Below, piece by piece: positions 63,140-64,000 of a DNA stretch of 64,000 nt. Each line of letters opens with the position of its first letter. Within the stretch, counting starts at the first letter, position 1. The DNA lies in assembly GCA_029931535.1 (NCBI GenBank), contig JAQPZY010000689.1, forward strand, positions 124,001 through 188,000, given 5' to 3'. The translations under genes and the position numbers were made by a program. The notes beneath the pieces are model-generated. The model did no database searches. It saw nothing but the letters and a program-made list of their open reading frames with translations, and was not told the origin of the DNA. The stretch is from Margaritifera margaritifera. Lineage: Eukaryota; Mollusca; Bivalvia; Unionida; Margaritiferidae.

Positions 63140-63387
63140 TACATACATACATACATACATACATACATACATACATACATGCATGCATGCATGCAACTAC
63201 ACCAACACATTGATGTCCATTTGATCTTTTCTCCCAGATTCAGAATGTACAGTTAAATGTGCTGCCCGATCTAAAAATATATTCATATATTCCCAGATCT
63301 GGAATGTACACAGTGTGTTAAATGTGCTGCACTCTCTTGTGGAGAAGTCTAGCATAAACAGGCAGCTGGAGGTGTATACCAATGGAG
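8880..63387 (+). CDS. EIF3L: EIF3L, eukaryotic translation initiation factor 3 subunit L (9 exons, 3' end outside window)
   Basis: EIF3L is a cytosolic subunit of the eIF3 complex, which binds the 40S ribosomal subunit and recruits initiator tRNA and mRNA. Nine exons join in frame to about 237 residues, which is the N-terminal two fifths of a family that is about 560 residues long. The C-terminal PCI region must lie to the right. Conserved family blocks are easy to read: VHTGDPRQDIEYERQY (exons 2-3), LTDRFFKTNPWPDAD (exon 4), FLILYKELYFRHIYARV (exon 5), LEQRFESYYNYCNLFNYIL (exon 6), LELPNQWLWDIIDEFIYQ (exon 7), and WNVHSVLNVLHSLVEKS with INRQLEVYTNGG (exon 9). Eight introns of 1.6 to 12.4 kb, all GT-AG, have consistent phases and account for most of the window. 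The final exon ends with one base of a Gly codon before GTAAGT. The identity is established by these blocks. Only exon 1 is uncertain. Confidence 0.96.
8916..9636. other. Intron 1, left part
   Basis: No gene seen. Around 9450-9500 there are short imperfect repeats of the phrase AAGTCAAAACGTACC. These resume at 9930-10030 on the far side of the hAT MITE, so the MITE was inserted into this older repeat. Confidence 0.5.
9637..9920. mobile_element. hAT-type MITE with intact 8-bp target duplication
   Basis: The 284-bp element has 15-bp terminal inverted repeats: CAGGGGTCTGCAACC on the left, GGTTGCCGACCCCTG on the right, with one mismatch. It is flanked on both sides by GTTTAGAC (9629-9636 and 9921-9928). 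Eight-bp target duplications and CAGGG ends are characteristic of the hAT superfamily. There is no coding capacity. The perfect duplication indicates a fairly recent insertion moved in trans by a hAT transposase. Confidence 0.93.
9921..12156. other. Intron 1 sequence, no feature recognised
   Basis: AT-rich. Contains the continuation of the AAGTCAAAA-type repeat to about 10030 and a short TCTA run near 10640. No coding remnant recognised. Confidence 0.45.
12396..12780 (+). repeat. Tandem duplication of about 190 bp in the piggyBac-like N-terminal region
   Basis: Two diverged copies, about 12396-12590 and 12597-12780. Both begin GAGTTTTAA and share the phrases AGTGGGGATC and AATGAACTGAG. Both translate to similar acidic segments containing ENI.(N/D)F and the residues IDIL.SGD. 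Confidence 0.75.
14205..14430 (+). pseudogene. hAT transposase N-terminal exon remnant (ZNF862-like type)
   Basis: From ATG 14205 the frame reads MNTPPSKKRKITQHPASP, hits TGA at 14268, then continues with an Asp/Ser-rich stretch and KKQRNGFNKEWKTLYPW. A basic N-terminus followed by F..EW...YPW is the usual start of the TTF-type zinc-finger region in ZNF862-like hAT transposases. The frame ends exactly at a consensus donor GTAAGT (14431), consistent with an intron-containing transposon gene. The next recognisable piece is the C-terminal part at 14748, so the middle has been lost. Confidence 0.55.
14748..14938 (+). pseudogene. hAT transposase C-terminal dimerisation fragment
   Basis: The translation contains CGRSFSSVNRIKSVLRNSL followed by NYLMTISTGQSI and a basic end, KKKRRISFI. 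This matches the hAT C-terminal signature (C.RGFS..NRIK...RN.L, then L..L..IS) in order and spacing. With the N-terminal piece at 14205 it probably represents one internally deleted element. No terminal inverted repeats were identified. Confidence 0.75.
15233..16382. other. Intron 1 sequence with a dispersed-repeat fragment
   Basis: Around 15655-15735 the phrases GTGCACATTATGCATTAGTG and CACACCAAAAAAATATGG suggest a short dispersed repeat. Remaining sequence is unassigned. Confidence 0.4.
16383..16800 (+). pseudogene. hAT transposase N-terminal remnant (TTF-type zinc finger)
   Basis: ATG 16383 opens 75 codons (MSLQNVFQFFGKRTCDEN...), then the frame shifts. About 16608-16710 reads WEKQFLWLKKVESDGTLKAV followed by CEWCKTAGKQNPFT. 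A W/F-W-L block followed by a C..C pair and K.NPF is the TTF-type zinc-finger start of ZNF862-like hAT transposases. A possible related downstream piece is the 78-codon ORF 16891-17127 (EEHPVVEDFDNQNAIIHLL), but I cannot place that in the family. Confidence 0.5.
17128..18205. other. Intron 1 sequence, nothing recognised
   Basis: AT-rich. Short phrases of the GGACTC..GGGGACTCC kind repeat near 17130-17200. No gene or defined element. Confidence 0.4.
18206..18423. mobile_element. Double-hairpin foldback element, copy 1
   Basis: The 218-bp element is bounded by inverted repeats of about 30 bp (left ACCGTATATACTCACATATA, right reading TTATATGCGAGTATAGATGG). Inside are two long palindromes in tandem. 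Hairpin A (18240-18304) has arms of about 28 bp built on CAAACTGCATAGACCCAGAT. Hairpin B (18327-18389) has arms built on AACATAAACCCTGATCTG. It has no coding capacity. A second copy in the opposite orientation is at 63398-63613. CCGTATATACTCG-type ends are found in dispersed animal repeats. Confidence 0.85.
18424..18794. other. Intron 1 sequence, nothing recognised
   Basis: No ORF with recognisable homology and no repeat identified. Confidence 0.4.
18795..19135 (+). repeat. Dispersed repeat, short form (TAGCTCTGCTGGTC family)
   Basis: Begins TTTTAGCTCTGCTGGTCAAA and ends around CCTTTGAGGGACACTTGTTTT. The same start, middle (GGAGGATTGCCA.. and CTAGTTGGTCCTAAAT) and end recur in the 42270-43320 repeat, which is longer because of internal tandem units. 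The phrases match what I know of abundant mollusc dispersed repeats, but the family name cannot be assigned here. Confidence 0.75.
19136..20028. other. Intron 1, right end
   Basis: No gene or named repeat recognised before the exon 2 acceptor. Confidence 0.4.
20029..20095 (+). CDS. EIF3L: EIF3L exon 2
   Basis: Acceptor TTATCTTGCAG, 22 codons plus one base (YNPYKSFPYQPPGIAPEYEV then HTG), donor GTAGTA. The HTG joins GDPRQD of exon 3, giving the HTGDP motif typical of the EIF3L N-terminus. Confidence 0.93.
20195..20357. repeat. Tandem duplication, about 85 bp x 2
   Basis: Two near-identical copies share AATGCTGTCCATGG, AAGTATACTGCC and GTGAGATCACCTTATAATGA. They differ by a few substitutions. 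Confidence 0.9.
20358..23681. other. Intron 2, left part: short repeat fragments
   Basis: Fragments of a repeat with the phrase CTTGAAAAGTGCTTGAA occur at about 20785-20870 and 23140-23200. The family is also present at 33220-33770. The rest is unassigned AT-rich sequence. Small ORFs such as 22839-23024 show no family motif. Confidence 0.45.
23682..25600 (+). mobile_element. DIRS-like retroelement, copy C (internally deleted)
   Basis: The left terminal repeat begins about 23682 (TTGAATACATTCCCAGATGA, then AACTCCGTTACCTCC) and aligns with the left end of copy A at 51123. The body from about 24200 to 25520 aligns with the gag-like region of copy A. Examples are SDHGLRVCTSGQMGYMLDFD here against SKHGLQACKTRGMGYMSDLD in copy A, and the phrase AGACTGCCTGTC followed by AAGATCCA. 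At about 25525 it jumps straight to sequence homologous to the far 3' end (TATGGATTCACCCTGATTTT). Reverse transcriptase, RNase H and recombinase are therefore deleted. Non-functional. Confidence 0.8.
25601..26089. other. Intron 2 sequence after DIRS copy C
   Basis: Nothing coding recognised. May contain residual 3' sequence of the element, whose right terminal repeat I could not find here. Confidence 0.35.
26090..26770. repeat. Diverged tandem array, period about 135-150 bp, block 1
   Basis: Repeating phrases are ATATGGCCACCATTACTAAA, CTTCTCAAAAACCACT, TTGACCAAATTTGACAGAAA and GCATCCTGGCATGAAGG. Units are strongly diverged. A second block of the same family lies at 28260-28830. Confidence 0.8.
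26771..28259. repeat. Sequence between array blocks, with GGTCATGTTTACAAAGG-type repeats
   Basis: At 27890-28150 two or three diverged units of about 120 bp share TACAAAGGAATAAATGAAGG and TTCATAGCAGT. A 34-bp direct duplication (ATGGAATATATGAAATCAAT) is at 27281-27340. No gene. Confidence 0.55.
28260..28830. repeat. Diverged tandem array, block 2
   Basis: Same unit as block 1 at 26090-26770: AATATGGCCACAGTTACTAA, CTTCTCAAAAACCACT, TTGACCAAATTTGACAGAAA, and ATGATGCTGATCCACCATCA. Confidence 0.8.
28975..29200 (+). repeat. Dispersed repeat with 91-bp internal duplication (GGGGCAT family)
   Basis: Two consecutive near-identical units contain TGGGGCATATGGTGTTACCC, CTGTCCGTCCATCAG and TTCAGGCACTGTAG, and end GTGGGGCATCCATGTTC. 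A related copy lies at 49650-49815. Confidence 0.8.
29346..29496 (+). CDS. EIF3L: EIF3L exon 3
   Basis: Acceptor CATTTAG. It supplies the last two bases of a Gly codon, then 49 codons (DPRQDIEYERQYQQQQTF ... NVYGIQDAYEN), ending two bases into a Gly codon. The donor is the weaker GTTGGT. A nearby GTACAG at 29501 would put a stop in exon 4, so it is not used for this frame. A long TA microsatellite starts 13 bases downstream. Confidence 0.94.
29509..29583. repeat. TA microsatellite, about 37 repeats
   Basis: A pure AT dinucleotide run beginning 13 bases after the exon 3 donor. ORFs made of alternating Tyr/Ile here are artefacts. Confidence 0.98.
29584..30105. other. Intron 3, left part
   Basis: No gene. 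A slightly CpG-richer patch at 29990-30075 carries several GCGC/CGCG motifs. Function unknown. Confidence 0.4.
30106..30950 (+). mobile_element. Possible piggyBac-like remnant
   Basis: TTAA at 30106 is followed by CCCTTAAAGTGC, the arrangement of a piggyBac end beside its TTAA target. Downstream, broken frames give an acidic segment (LADDSDDDNDF), then GWTKTDGMPVNPILSGSS, resembling a piggyBac N-terminal region, and an open frame 30729-30944 (KFKVRIIISLSEQADYGIYG) that I cannot place firmly. A candidate right end near 31910 (GCTTTAAAGGTTAAT) is weak. Confidence 0.35.
31008..31196 (+). pseudogene. hAT transposase C-terminal dimerisation fragment
   Basis: The translation reads CERGFSAPNNIHTQIRNKLS, then MINRLMLIQLEESSFEDFDF and a basic end with W..KK. 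This is the C-terminal hAT signature (CERGFS..N.I....RN.L, NRLMLI, DFDF..A...W) almost unbroken. Nothing upstream matches the rest of a hAT transposase, so this is an isolated fragment, perhaps from an internally deleted element next to the piggyBac-like remnant. Confidence 0.8.
31441..31800. repeat. Minisatellite, about 65-bp units x 5
   Basis: Units share TCCCTCTGTAAGGTGAGGTC, GTGTATTGGAGTGGGAAGTG and GGGGAGTAGGAT. They are G-rich on the + strand with substitutions and small indels. Minus-strand ORFs over this array are repeat artefacts. Confidence 0.9.
31801..33220. other. Intron 3 sequence with one hairpin
   Basis: No gene recognised. Contains an inverted repeat at 32311-32368 and two nearby copies of TCACWTGTGAAAATATAAG (32890-32940). 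Confidence 0.45.
32311..32368. repeat. Inverted repeat, arms about 25 bp
   Basis: ATATATTTCATTGTGTGGTA on the left pairs with TACCACAAGATGAAATATAT on the right with two mismatches. The loop is about 8 bases. It would form a stable hairpin and may be the core of a MITE. Confidence 0.8.
33221..33770. repeat. CCTTGAAA-type repeat, including a 62-bp x 3 tandem block
   Basis: 33221-33360 holds dispersed CCTTGAAAA/CCTTGAATT phrases. 33596-33768 holds three tandem units sharing GTAGAAGTCCTTGAAA, GAAAGAAAACTCTTCAGGGC and TGTACAAACCA. Related to fragments at 20785 and 23140. Confidence 0.8.
33771..34718. other. Intron 3 sequence, nothing recognised
   Basis: No coding or defined repeat. The phrase GACCAGGGGTTCATAGACTT at about 34250 resembles a hAT MITE end, but no partner end or target duplication was found. 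Confidence 0.4.
34719..35412. repeat. 69-bp minisatellite, about 10 units
   Basis: Units start at about 34721, 34790, 34859, 34936, 35005, 35074, 35143, 35212, 35281 and 35350. The spacing is exactly 69 except for one 77-bp unit. Shared phrases are CCATCCAAGTTTGGGTGGTT and TCACAAAACACATG. Because 69 is a multiple of three, long ORFs appear in several frames on both strands (up to 260 codons). They are products of periodicity, not genes. A higher-order pairing is visible: units alternate ATTTGCTCAC with ATTCAGTCAC. Confidence 0.97.
35625..35890. repeat. Minisatellite, about 26-bp units x 10
   Basis: Diverged units of the form GTCAAGAGTATGATATATAA with GTATG or GTT joints. Confidence 0.9.
35891..36424. 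other. Intron 3, right end
   Basis: No gene or repeat recognised before exon 4. Confidence 0.4.
36425..36504 (+). CDS. EIF3L: EIF3L exon 4
   Basis: Acceptor TTCTTCCAG, then 26 full codons (FNKLTDRFFKTNPWPDADVV then APIVGN), donor GTAAGT. Both split codons (Gly before, Asp after) are restored across the junctions. Confidence 0.96.
36505..38499. other. Intron 4, left part
   Basis: No gene recognised. 37443-37640 (GCTCTCCTCAACGAAATAGA onward, including CTTAGGTCCTAGGCAACAG) is less AT-rich and looks like part of a dispersed repeat, but I cannot name it. The 103-codon ORF over it (37324-37635) has no family motif. Confidence 0.4.
38500..40930. repeat. Diverged tandem array, about 290-bp units x 8, with ERE-like palindromes
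   Basis: Anchor phrase GATTCATGAAACTTGG (and variants) recurs at about 38658, 38961, 39248, 39516, 39826, 40118 and 40700, i.e. every 270-310 bp. Other shared phrases are TGACCTATATTTCA, TTAAGTTTTTGCATTTAGCT and ATGATTGTATGCATCTCT. Exact GGTCAnnnTGACC palindromes occur at 40013-40025, 40181-40193 and 40309-40321, with near matches elsewhere. The head (38510-38600) is GC-richer with several CCCC runs. Confidence 0.88.
41065..41310. repeat. Recent tandem duplication, 117 bp + 129 bp
   Basis: Copies 41065-41181 and 41182-41310 are nearly identical. They differ by one substitution (AATAAAGG/AATGAAGG) and a 12-bp insertion in the second. Each contains the palindrome GTGAGGCCTTGCCTCAC. Confidence 0.97.
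41311..42269. other. Intron 4 sequence, nothing recognised
   Basis: No coding remnant or defined repeat. Contains several short unassigned ORFs. Confidence 0.4.
42270..43320 (+). repeat. Dispersed repeat, long form with internal tandem units (TAGTTCTACTGGTC family)
   Basis: Begins TTTTAGTTCTACTGGTCGTA and CTGTCGTCCGTCTGTCCG, and ends CCTTCAAGGGACTCTTGTTA. It is the longer relative of 18795-19135. The middle is an array of about 120-bp units sharing GTTGGTCCTAAATGAAAATG, ATCCAATATGGCCACCATGG, CATCTTGAAAATCTTGTTAT and AAAGACTTCTTATGA. Ends are conserved while the internal unit number differs, so length evolves by unit expansion. Confidence 0.85.
43321..43685. other. Intron 4, right end
   Basis: A short GGTGGGTGGGTATG run near 43348 and otherwise unassigned sequence before exon 5. 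Confidence 0.5.
43686..43747 (+). CDS. EIF3L: EIF3L exon 5
   Basis: Acceptor TTTTTTTGCAG, residues HTFLILYKELYFRHIYARVP, donor GTAAGT, phase 0. This is one of the most conserved blocks of EIF3L. Confidence 0.97.
44110..44830. repeat. Minisatellite, 40-50-bp units x about 16
   Basis: Units contain GTGTTTTCTGACAATCTGAT or GTGTTTTATGACAATCTGAT, then ATGGACATTTGTATCACCTA. A higher-order block (CTGTATCAATTACAAGTG followed by GGACATTTAATCAGTATCAC) recurs at about 44150, 44280 and 44545. Confidence 0.93.
44831..46019. other. Intron 5 sequence with one unassigned ORF
   Basis: The minus-strand ORF 45040-45399 (119 codons, starting MITLKRKHLFKSIVVTTFYS) is the longest non-repeat frame here. I recognise no family, and it may be chance or transposon debris. 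Otherwise AT-rich. Confidence 0.35.
46020..46250 (+). repeat. Fragment of the TAGTTCTACTGGTC-family repeat (internal units only)
   Basis: Two units match the internal array of 42270-43320: TAGTTGGTCTTAAATGAAAA, GCTCGGACATCCATTATGGC, GAAAATCTTGTTATCACTAC, and TTTTCACTAAAAGACTTCTT. Confidence 0.8.
46251..46676. other. Intron 5, right end
   Basis: A direct duplication of about 60 bp (TTTATTCCAAACATTCAT at 46336 and 46431) lies near 46310-46470. Nothing else recognised. Confidence 0.5.
46677..46746 (+). CDS. EIF3L: EIF3L exon 6
   Basis: Acceptor TTTAATTTCAG, residues SGPTLEQRFESYYNYCNLFN then YIL, donor GTAAGT after one base of an Asn codon. Confidence 0.97.
47060..47585. repeat. Minisatellite, about 29-bp units x 18 (intron 6)
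   Basis: Units of the form ATGAATGCTTTTTAGGAAAA followed by ATAATATAT. AGG/ATG variants (TTTTAGGAAAA or TTTTATGAAAA) are mixed along the array. Confidence 0.96.
47770..48140. repeat. Minisatellite, 31-bp units x about 12 (intron 6)
   Basis: The unit is CAAGTCCAGTAGCCCAGTGG followed by GTTACTATATA, with rare substitutions. It is highly homogeneous apart from the ends. Confidence 0.97.
48380..48453 (+). CDS. EIF3L: EIF3L exon 7
   Basis: Acceptor TTCTTGCACAG, residues ADRPAPLELPNQWLWDIIDE then FIYQ, donor GTAATA, phase 0. Confidence 0.97.
48454..49040. other. Intron 7, left part
   Basis: AT-rich sequence without a recognised gene or repeat. Confidence 0.4.
49050..49415. repeat. ATGT tetranucleotide microsatellite with interruptions
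   Basis: Long runs of ATGT with ACGC and ATGC variants. The phrase GTGTTTTTATGCATGTGCAT recurs at 49070 and 49310, showing a segmental duplication inside the array. Met/Tyr/Val/Cys-rich ORFs here are artefacts. Confidence 0.97.
49650..49815 (+). repeat. Dispersed repeat, GGGGCAT family, second copy
   Basis: TTATGCCCCACCATGACAAT on the left, GTCTGTACCTCCATCC in the middle, and GGCACTGTGGTGGGGCATCC on the right. Related to 28975-29200. The outer TTATGCCCC and GGGGCAT are inverted, so the repeat has short inverted ends. Confidence 0.75.
49816..50768. other. Intron 7, right part
   Basis: No gene recognised. The 87-codon ORF 49998-50261 lacks a family motif. Confidence 0.4.
50769..50849 (+). CDS. 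EIF3L: EIF3L exon 8
   Basis: Acceptor GCCATTTCAG, 27 codons (FQSFSIYRCKVNKKPPAEID then HLRAHPK), donor GTAGCT, phase 0. Followed by the 12.4-kb transposon-filled intron 8. Confidence 0.96.
51123..51245 (+). repeat. DIRS copy A left inverted terminal repeat
   Basis: TTTCTCCTTTGAATACATTT, then CCTGATCACATTAACATTAG and ACTCTGCTACCTCC. Its reverse complement matches the right end of copy B (60815-60936). It contains a small hairpin, GAAAAGACAA at 51201 and TTGTCTTTTC at 51217. Confidence 0.85.
51671..53370 (+). pseudogene. DIRS gag-like region (copy A)
   Basis: It opens with MVMKCSKCKKFKANEDTHEM and CLACM. This gives C..C, a later H and a second C..C pair, a zinc-finger-like start that I associate with DIRS gag proteins. 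Later pieces in shifted frames include SKHGLQACKTRGMGYMSDLD (about 52220-52280), DEDNPQSEYRDNLNDLGYSD and a long helical stretch (53112-53369, with LVCNFVATSSMLDLASLAIF). Several frameshifts make it non-functional. The match to copy C confirms that the region belongs to the element. Confidence 0.7.
53640..54800 (+). pseudogene. DIRS reverse transcriptase C-terminal part and RNase H (copy A)
   Basis: About 53942-54262 reads NWTKLDLNPSQYFVHLGMKF, the DIRS reverse-transcriptase segment after the catalytic core (W.KS.L.PSQ.F..LG). The part with the catalytic Asp motifs is missing or unrecognisable here. About 54250-54530 gives the RNase H segment (LLLHINLMEMKAIVSTFHFW, then VVLIMLDNSVVVIYL), whose D-N-S triad position is kept. 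About 54708-54785 reads IDLFATWWNHTLPTFISAVL, another block typical of DIRS polyproteins. Broken by stops and frameshifts. Confidence 0.82.
55080..56040 (+). pseudogene. DIRS tyrosine recombinase (copy A)
   Basis: In 55346-55597 the frame contains LKLLSYKTCLLIALALACRE then LCALSMDP, the start of the recombinase catalytic domain with the Arg of the catalytic set. 55702-55899 ends with IIKTVGWHAQSTFVIF, matching the DIIK..GW....TF segment. The catalytic tyrosine is not in this frame. A shift of one base after TTTGTG gives FYISDLAS, so the Tyr codon survives behind a frameshift. Non-functional. Confidence 0.82.
56190..57120 (-). pseudogene. hAT transposase, downstream part (minus strand)
   Basis: On the minus strand, around 57000-56760, broken frames include KLPVRCTDILQLLVSFPYQL and LQTWDINYTQMQDIADIYLS. 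Further on (56560-56210) come ELDMLLMHYMKKRKD and FKGLTMKEFLYSFHKTTLHT followed by LFPN. These resemble the region after the catalytic core in ZNF862-like hAT transposases (ending L...FPN). With the minus-strand piece at 60940-61990 it fits one gene interrupted by DIRS copy B. Confidence 0.55.
57130..58010 (+). pseudogene. DIRS reverse transcriptase, N-terminal part with catalytic motif A (copy B)
   Basis: 57380-57540 encodes a segment ending SPDFIIRIPPLSLSFLHEG in a broken frame, equivalent to the 53660-53720 region of copy A. After the SINE, about 57840-57900 gives KQGFYSR.FLVTKSNGNW. About 57925-57980 gives EYMVSLDMSNTYFHIPVHM, which is motif A of the reverse transcriptase with its catalytic Asp (SLD). 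Motif C (the YLDD type) was not found. Confidence 0.82.
57550..57799 (+). mobile_element. tRNA-derived SINE (tRNA-Leu-like head) with 10-bp target duplication
   Basis: The 250-bp body begins about AGGGGTCCCAGGTGGCCAAG. An RNA polymerase III A box is at 57561-57574 (GTGGCCAAGTGGTC) and a B box at about 57624-57634 (GGTTCGAGTCT). The head resembles a class II tRNA such as Leu (GTGGCC.AGTGGTCTAAGG). A tRNA-unrelated body with TTTTCTCGGGTTCTTCCTCC follows, ending in an ACCAACCAA tail. Flanking CTAGTTTTTC duplications are at 57540-57549 and 57800-57809. The intact boxes and perfect duplication suggest a relatively young insertion. Confidence 0.93.
58014..58600 (+). repeat. 297-bp tandem duplication inside DIRS copy B
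   Basis: Units begin GTTCTAGACG at 58014 and at 58311. Both contain GTTCATGACATGAACAACC, CTTCTCAA.ATTTTG, GACCCTTAACACATAT (or ACTCTTAACACATAT) and CTCCCAAATGCAT. The duplicated part encodes the PSQ.F..L segment of the reverse transcriptase. The copies are noticeably diverged, so the duplication is old. Confidence 0.85.
58600..59020 (+). pseudogene. DIRS RNase H region (copy B)
   Basis: 58698-58934 reads MEMKAILNAFHTWVEHIHGN then TVLIMSDDSVVVTYLCKEE. This aligns with the RNase H block of copy A (NLMEMKAIVSTFHFW, VLIMLDNSVVVIYL). The acidic SDD/SDN position is kept. The frame is short and bounded by stops. Confidence 0.85.
59200..60340 (+). pseudogene. DIRS tyrosine recombinase (copy B)
   Basis: The N-terminal core-binding part (59389-59655) includes LAPLKIKGYCSMISDTFRLH. 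The catalytic domain around 59755-59850 gives VSELHMISIDPNYMQFYSDG. 60000-60070 gives KRLFLLLKAGMQDITLQVL. The C-terminal part near 60215-60260 reads AQFAFSTFHLREM. Where DIRS recombinases have F-Y-L-R, this copy has F-H-L-R, so the catalytic tyrosine codon has become His (CAT). Several frameshifts also disable it. Confidence 0.85.
60586..60680 (+). repeat. DIRS internal complementary region (copy B)
   Basis: Its first half (60586-60626, including TTGATCAGGTAATGTATTTT and ACGGAGAAA) is the reverse complement of the outer left terminal repeat as seen in copy A at 51123-51163. Its second half (60648-60680, GTTTCTCCAATAATACTTAA then CTGATCACATTAC) is the reverse complement of the extreme right end of copy B (60904-60936). 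Complementarity to both outer ends, joined together, is the hallmark of the internal complementary region that DIRS elements use to form a circular intermediate. Confidence 0.88.
60815..60936 (+). repeat. DIRS copy B right inverted terminal repeat
   Basis: Includes TTGACAGATAGACG, GAATTCTGAGGTAGCAGAAA and TAATGTGATCAGGTAAGTAT, ending TTATTGGAGAAAC. It is the inverse of the left repeat of copy A (51123-51245). Confidence 0.85.
60940..61990 (-). pseudogene. hAT transposase, N-terminal and central part (minus strand)
   Basis: Reading the minus strand, about 61885 gives MSKRKHGPDTPNENNIPSKM, a typical basic start. About 61560 gives TTIIHQAYIDETKGK. 61210-61170 includes GFKQDFCADNVSYGF, and then MIEMHCVAHHLTYVCINDIQ at 61081-61020. 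The MHCVAHHL block, preceded by a GF..DFC.D stretch, matches the HC..H.L signature of hAT catalytic domains. Stops and shifts are frequent. The gene breaks off at 60940, exactly at the right end of DIRS copy B, and seems to resume at about 57120. Confidence 0.72.
62005..62660. repeat. Diverged tandem array, about 160-bp units x 4
   Basis: The phrase CTTAGCTTCATAATGATTCA (and variants) recurs at about 62079, 62239, 62403 and 62562. Each unit also has GAAGAAAATCCATCAAG, AAATAAGCAAATAAAAA, and a TGACC/AAGGTCA phrase near its start. Confidence 0.92.
62661..63102. other. Intron 8 sequence before exon 9
   Basis: No gene or named repeat recognised. Confidence 0.4.
63103..63194. repeat. Compound microsatellite TA / CA / CATA / CATG
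   Basis: Successive runs of AT, AC, ACAT and GCAT within 92 bp, about 45 bases upstream of the exon-9 duplicate. Confidence 0.97.
63232..63266 (+). pseudogene. Decayed partial duplicate of EIF3L exon 9 and its acceptor
   Basis: TCCCAG at 63232-63237 is followed by ATTCAGAATGTACAGTTAAA and TGTGCTGC. This aligns with the true exon 9 start (TCCCAG, ATCTGGAATGTACACAGTGT, GTTAAATGTGCTGC) with a 6-base deletion and about three substitutions. It translates as IQNVQLNVL against IWNVHSVLNVL. Similarity fades after the GTGCTGC. Using this acceptor would add 59 bases, shift the frame and lead to a stop in exon 9. Confidence 0.75.
63297..63387 (+). CDS. EIF3L: EIF3L exon 9 (last in window)
   Basis: Acceptor TATATTCCCAG, 30 codons (IWNVHSVLNVLHSLVEKSSI then NRQLEVYTNG) plus one base, donor GTAAGT at 63388. 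A decayed partial copy of the same exon lies 59 bases upstream, and a foldback element begins about 10 bases downstream. The gene continues to the right. Confidence 0.97.
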
Positions 63388-63397
63388 GTAAGTAAAT

Positions 63398-63613
63398 ACC
63401 GTATATACTCGTGTATAATCCAGCTCCAAATGCAAACGACATAGACCCTGATCTGCCGTTGCATAATGCACCATCAGATCAGGGTCTGTGTTGTTTGTTA
63501 TATTGATTAGTCCTTACAAACTGCATAGACCCAGATCTACCGGTGCATTATGCAATGGCAGATCTGGGTCTATGCAGTTTGCAGTTGGTATCGGCTTATA
63601 CACGAGTATATAC
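63398..63613. mobile_element. Double-hairpin foldback element, copy 2 (inverted relative to copy 1)
   Basis: About 216 bp, starting ACCGTATATACTCGTGTATA and ending GGCTTATACACGAGTATATA. The two internal hairpins occur in reverse order to copy 1. The ACATAGACCCTGATCTG hairpin comes first and the TGCATAGACCCAGATCT hairpin second. It begins 10 bases after the end of exon 9 (donor GTAAGT at 63388-63393). Confidence 0.88.
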
Positions 63614-64000
63614 AGAAACTCTAATTTTGTGTAATTGAATATTTCACAAGGAGGAAAAGAGGAGAAATGTATGTAACTTACAATTTTGCATATTTTTCAT
63701 TTGCTAAAATTGCATGTTGCTAGTATGCTTAAATCAACAATTCACTGAAAATTAATGATGCTAAAATATTGTGATTTATTGCTGTGGAAAAATTCCTAGA
63801 AATTCACAATAAATGTTCTGCTTCACACCCAAGTCTGCTTTTTTAAACATTCTTTTTAACCTGTTAGAGATTTGTTAGGTATCTCTTTGATGAATGTATG
63901 CTTTTAGTTTGATTTTTGACCCAGGCCCAGGATAAAAAATCAGAAAAGGTTTAATGGCAGAACTTTTATATGTATAAACTAAATGTTGTCAGTTTGTAAT
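63614..64000. other. Intron 9, partial
   Basis: AT-rich sequence. No further EIF3L exon is visible before the window ends. Confidence 0.5.

Overview
This is a stretch of an animal nuclear genome: AT-rich, intron-dominated and crowded with decayed transposons and tandem repeats. The only cellular gene I can identify is the gene for eukaryotic translation initiation factor 3 subunit L (EIF3L), on the + strand. Nine coding exons run from about 8880 to 63387. They join in frame into about 237 residues with consensus splice sites, and the gene continues past the right edge. The repeats (a compound inverted repeat with CCGTATATACTC ends, repeats ending in a TCAAGGGACTCTTGTT motif, phrases such as ATGGCCACCATGG, and a tRNA-Leu-like SINE) suggest a lophotrochozoan, most likely a mollusc. 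That is inference, not proof.

Layout. 1-8800 lies upstream of EIF3L. It holds small Lys/Asn-rich intronless ORF fragments and one striking ORF made of 28 copies of a 10-residue repeat (5418-6302). Intron 1 (8916-20028) carries a hAT MITE with a perfect 8-bp target duplication, a piggyBac-like remnant, two hAT N-terminal remnants and one hAT C-terminal remnant, and a double-hairpin foldback element. Intron 2 (20096-29345) holds an internally deleted DIRS-like retroelement and diverged arrays. Introns 3-7 hold piggyBac/hAT debris and many minisatellites, including 69-bp, about 290-bp, about 45-bp, 29-bp, 31-bp and ATGT arrays.

Intron 8 (50850-63296) is a transposon nest. A 3'-truncated DIRS copy (51123-56100) is followed by a minus-strand hAT transposase pseudogene. 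That pseudogene appears split by a second, 5'-truncated DIRS copy (57130-60936), which itself contains a tRNA-derived SINE flanked by a 10-bp target duplication. The right end of the second DIRS copy preserves the diagnostic internal complementary region of DIRS elements. Exon 9 is preceded by a decayed partial duplicate of itself and followed, 10 bp into intron 9, by a second double-hairpin element.

No bacterial-style operon, CRISPR array, rRNA or functional tRNA was seen. Most other ORFs are chance or repeat-driven reading frames. I see no convincing new multi-gene system. The most noteworthy items are the DIRS internal complementary region, the repeat-protein ORF, the exon-9 duplicate with a frame-shifting acceptor, the paired double-hairpin elements, and an array carrying exact GGTCAnnnTGACC palindromes.
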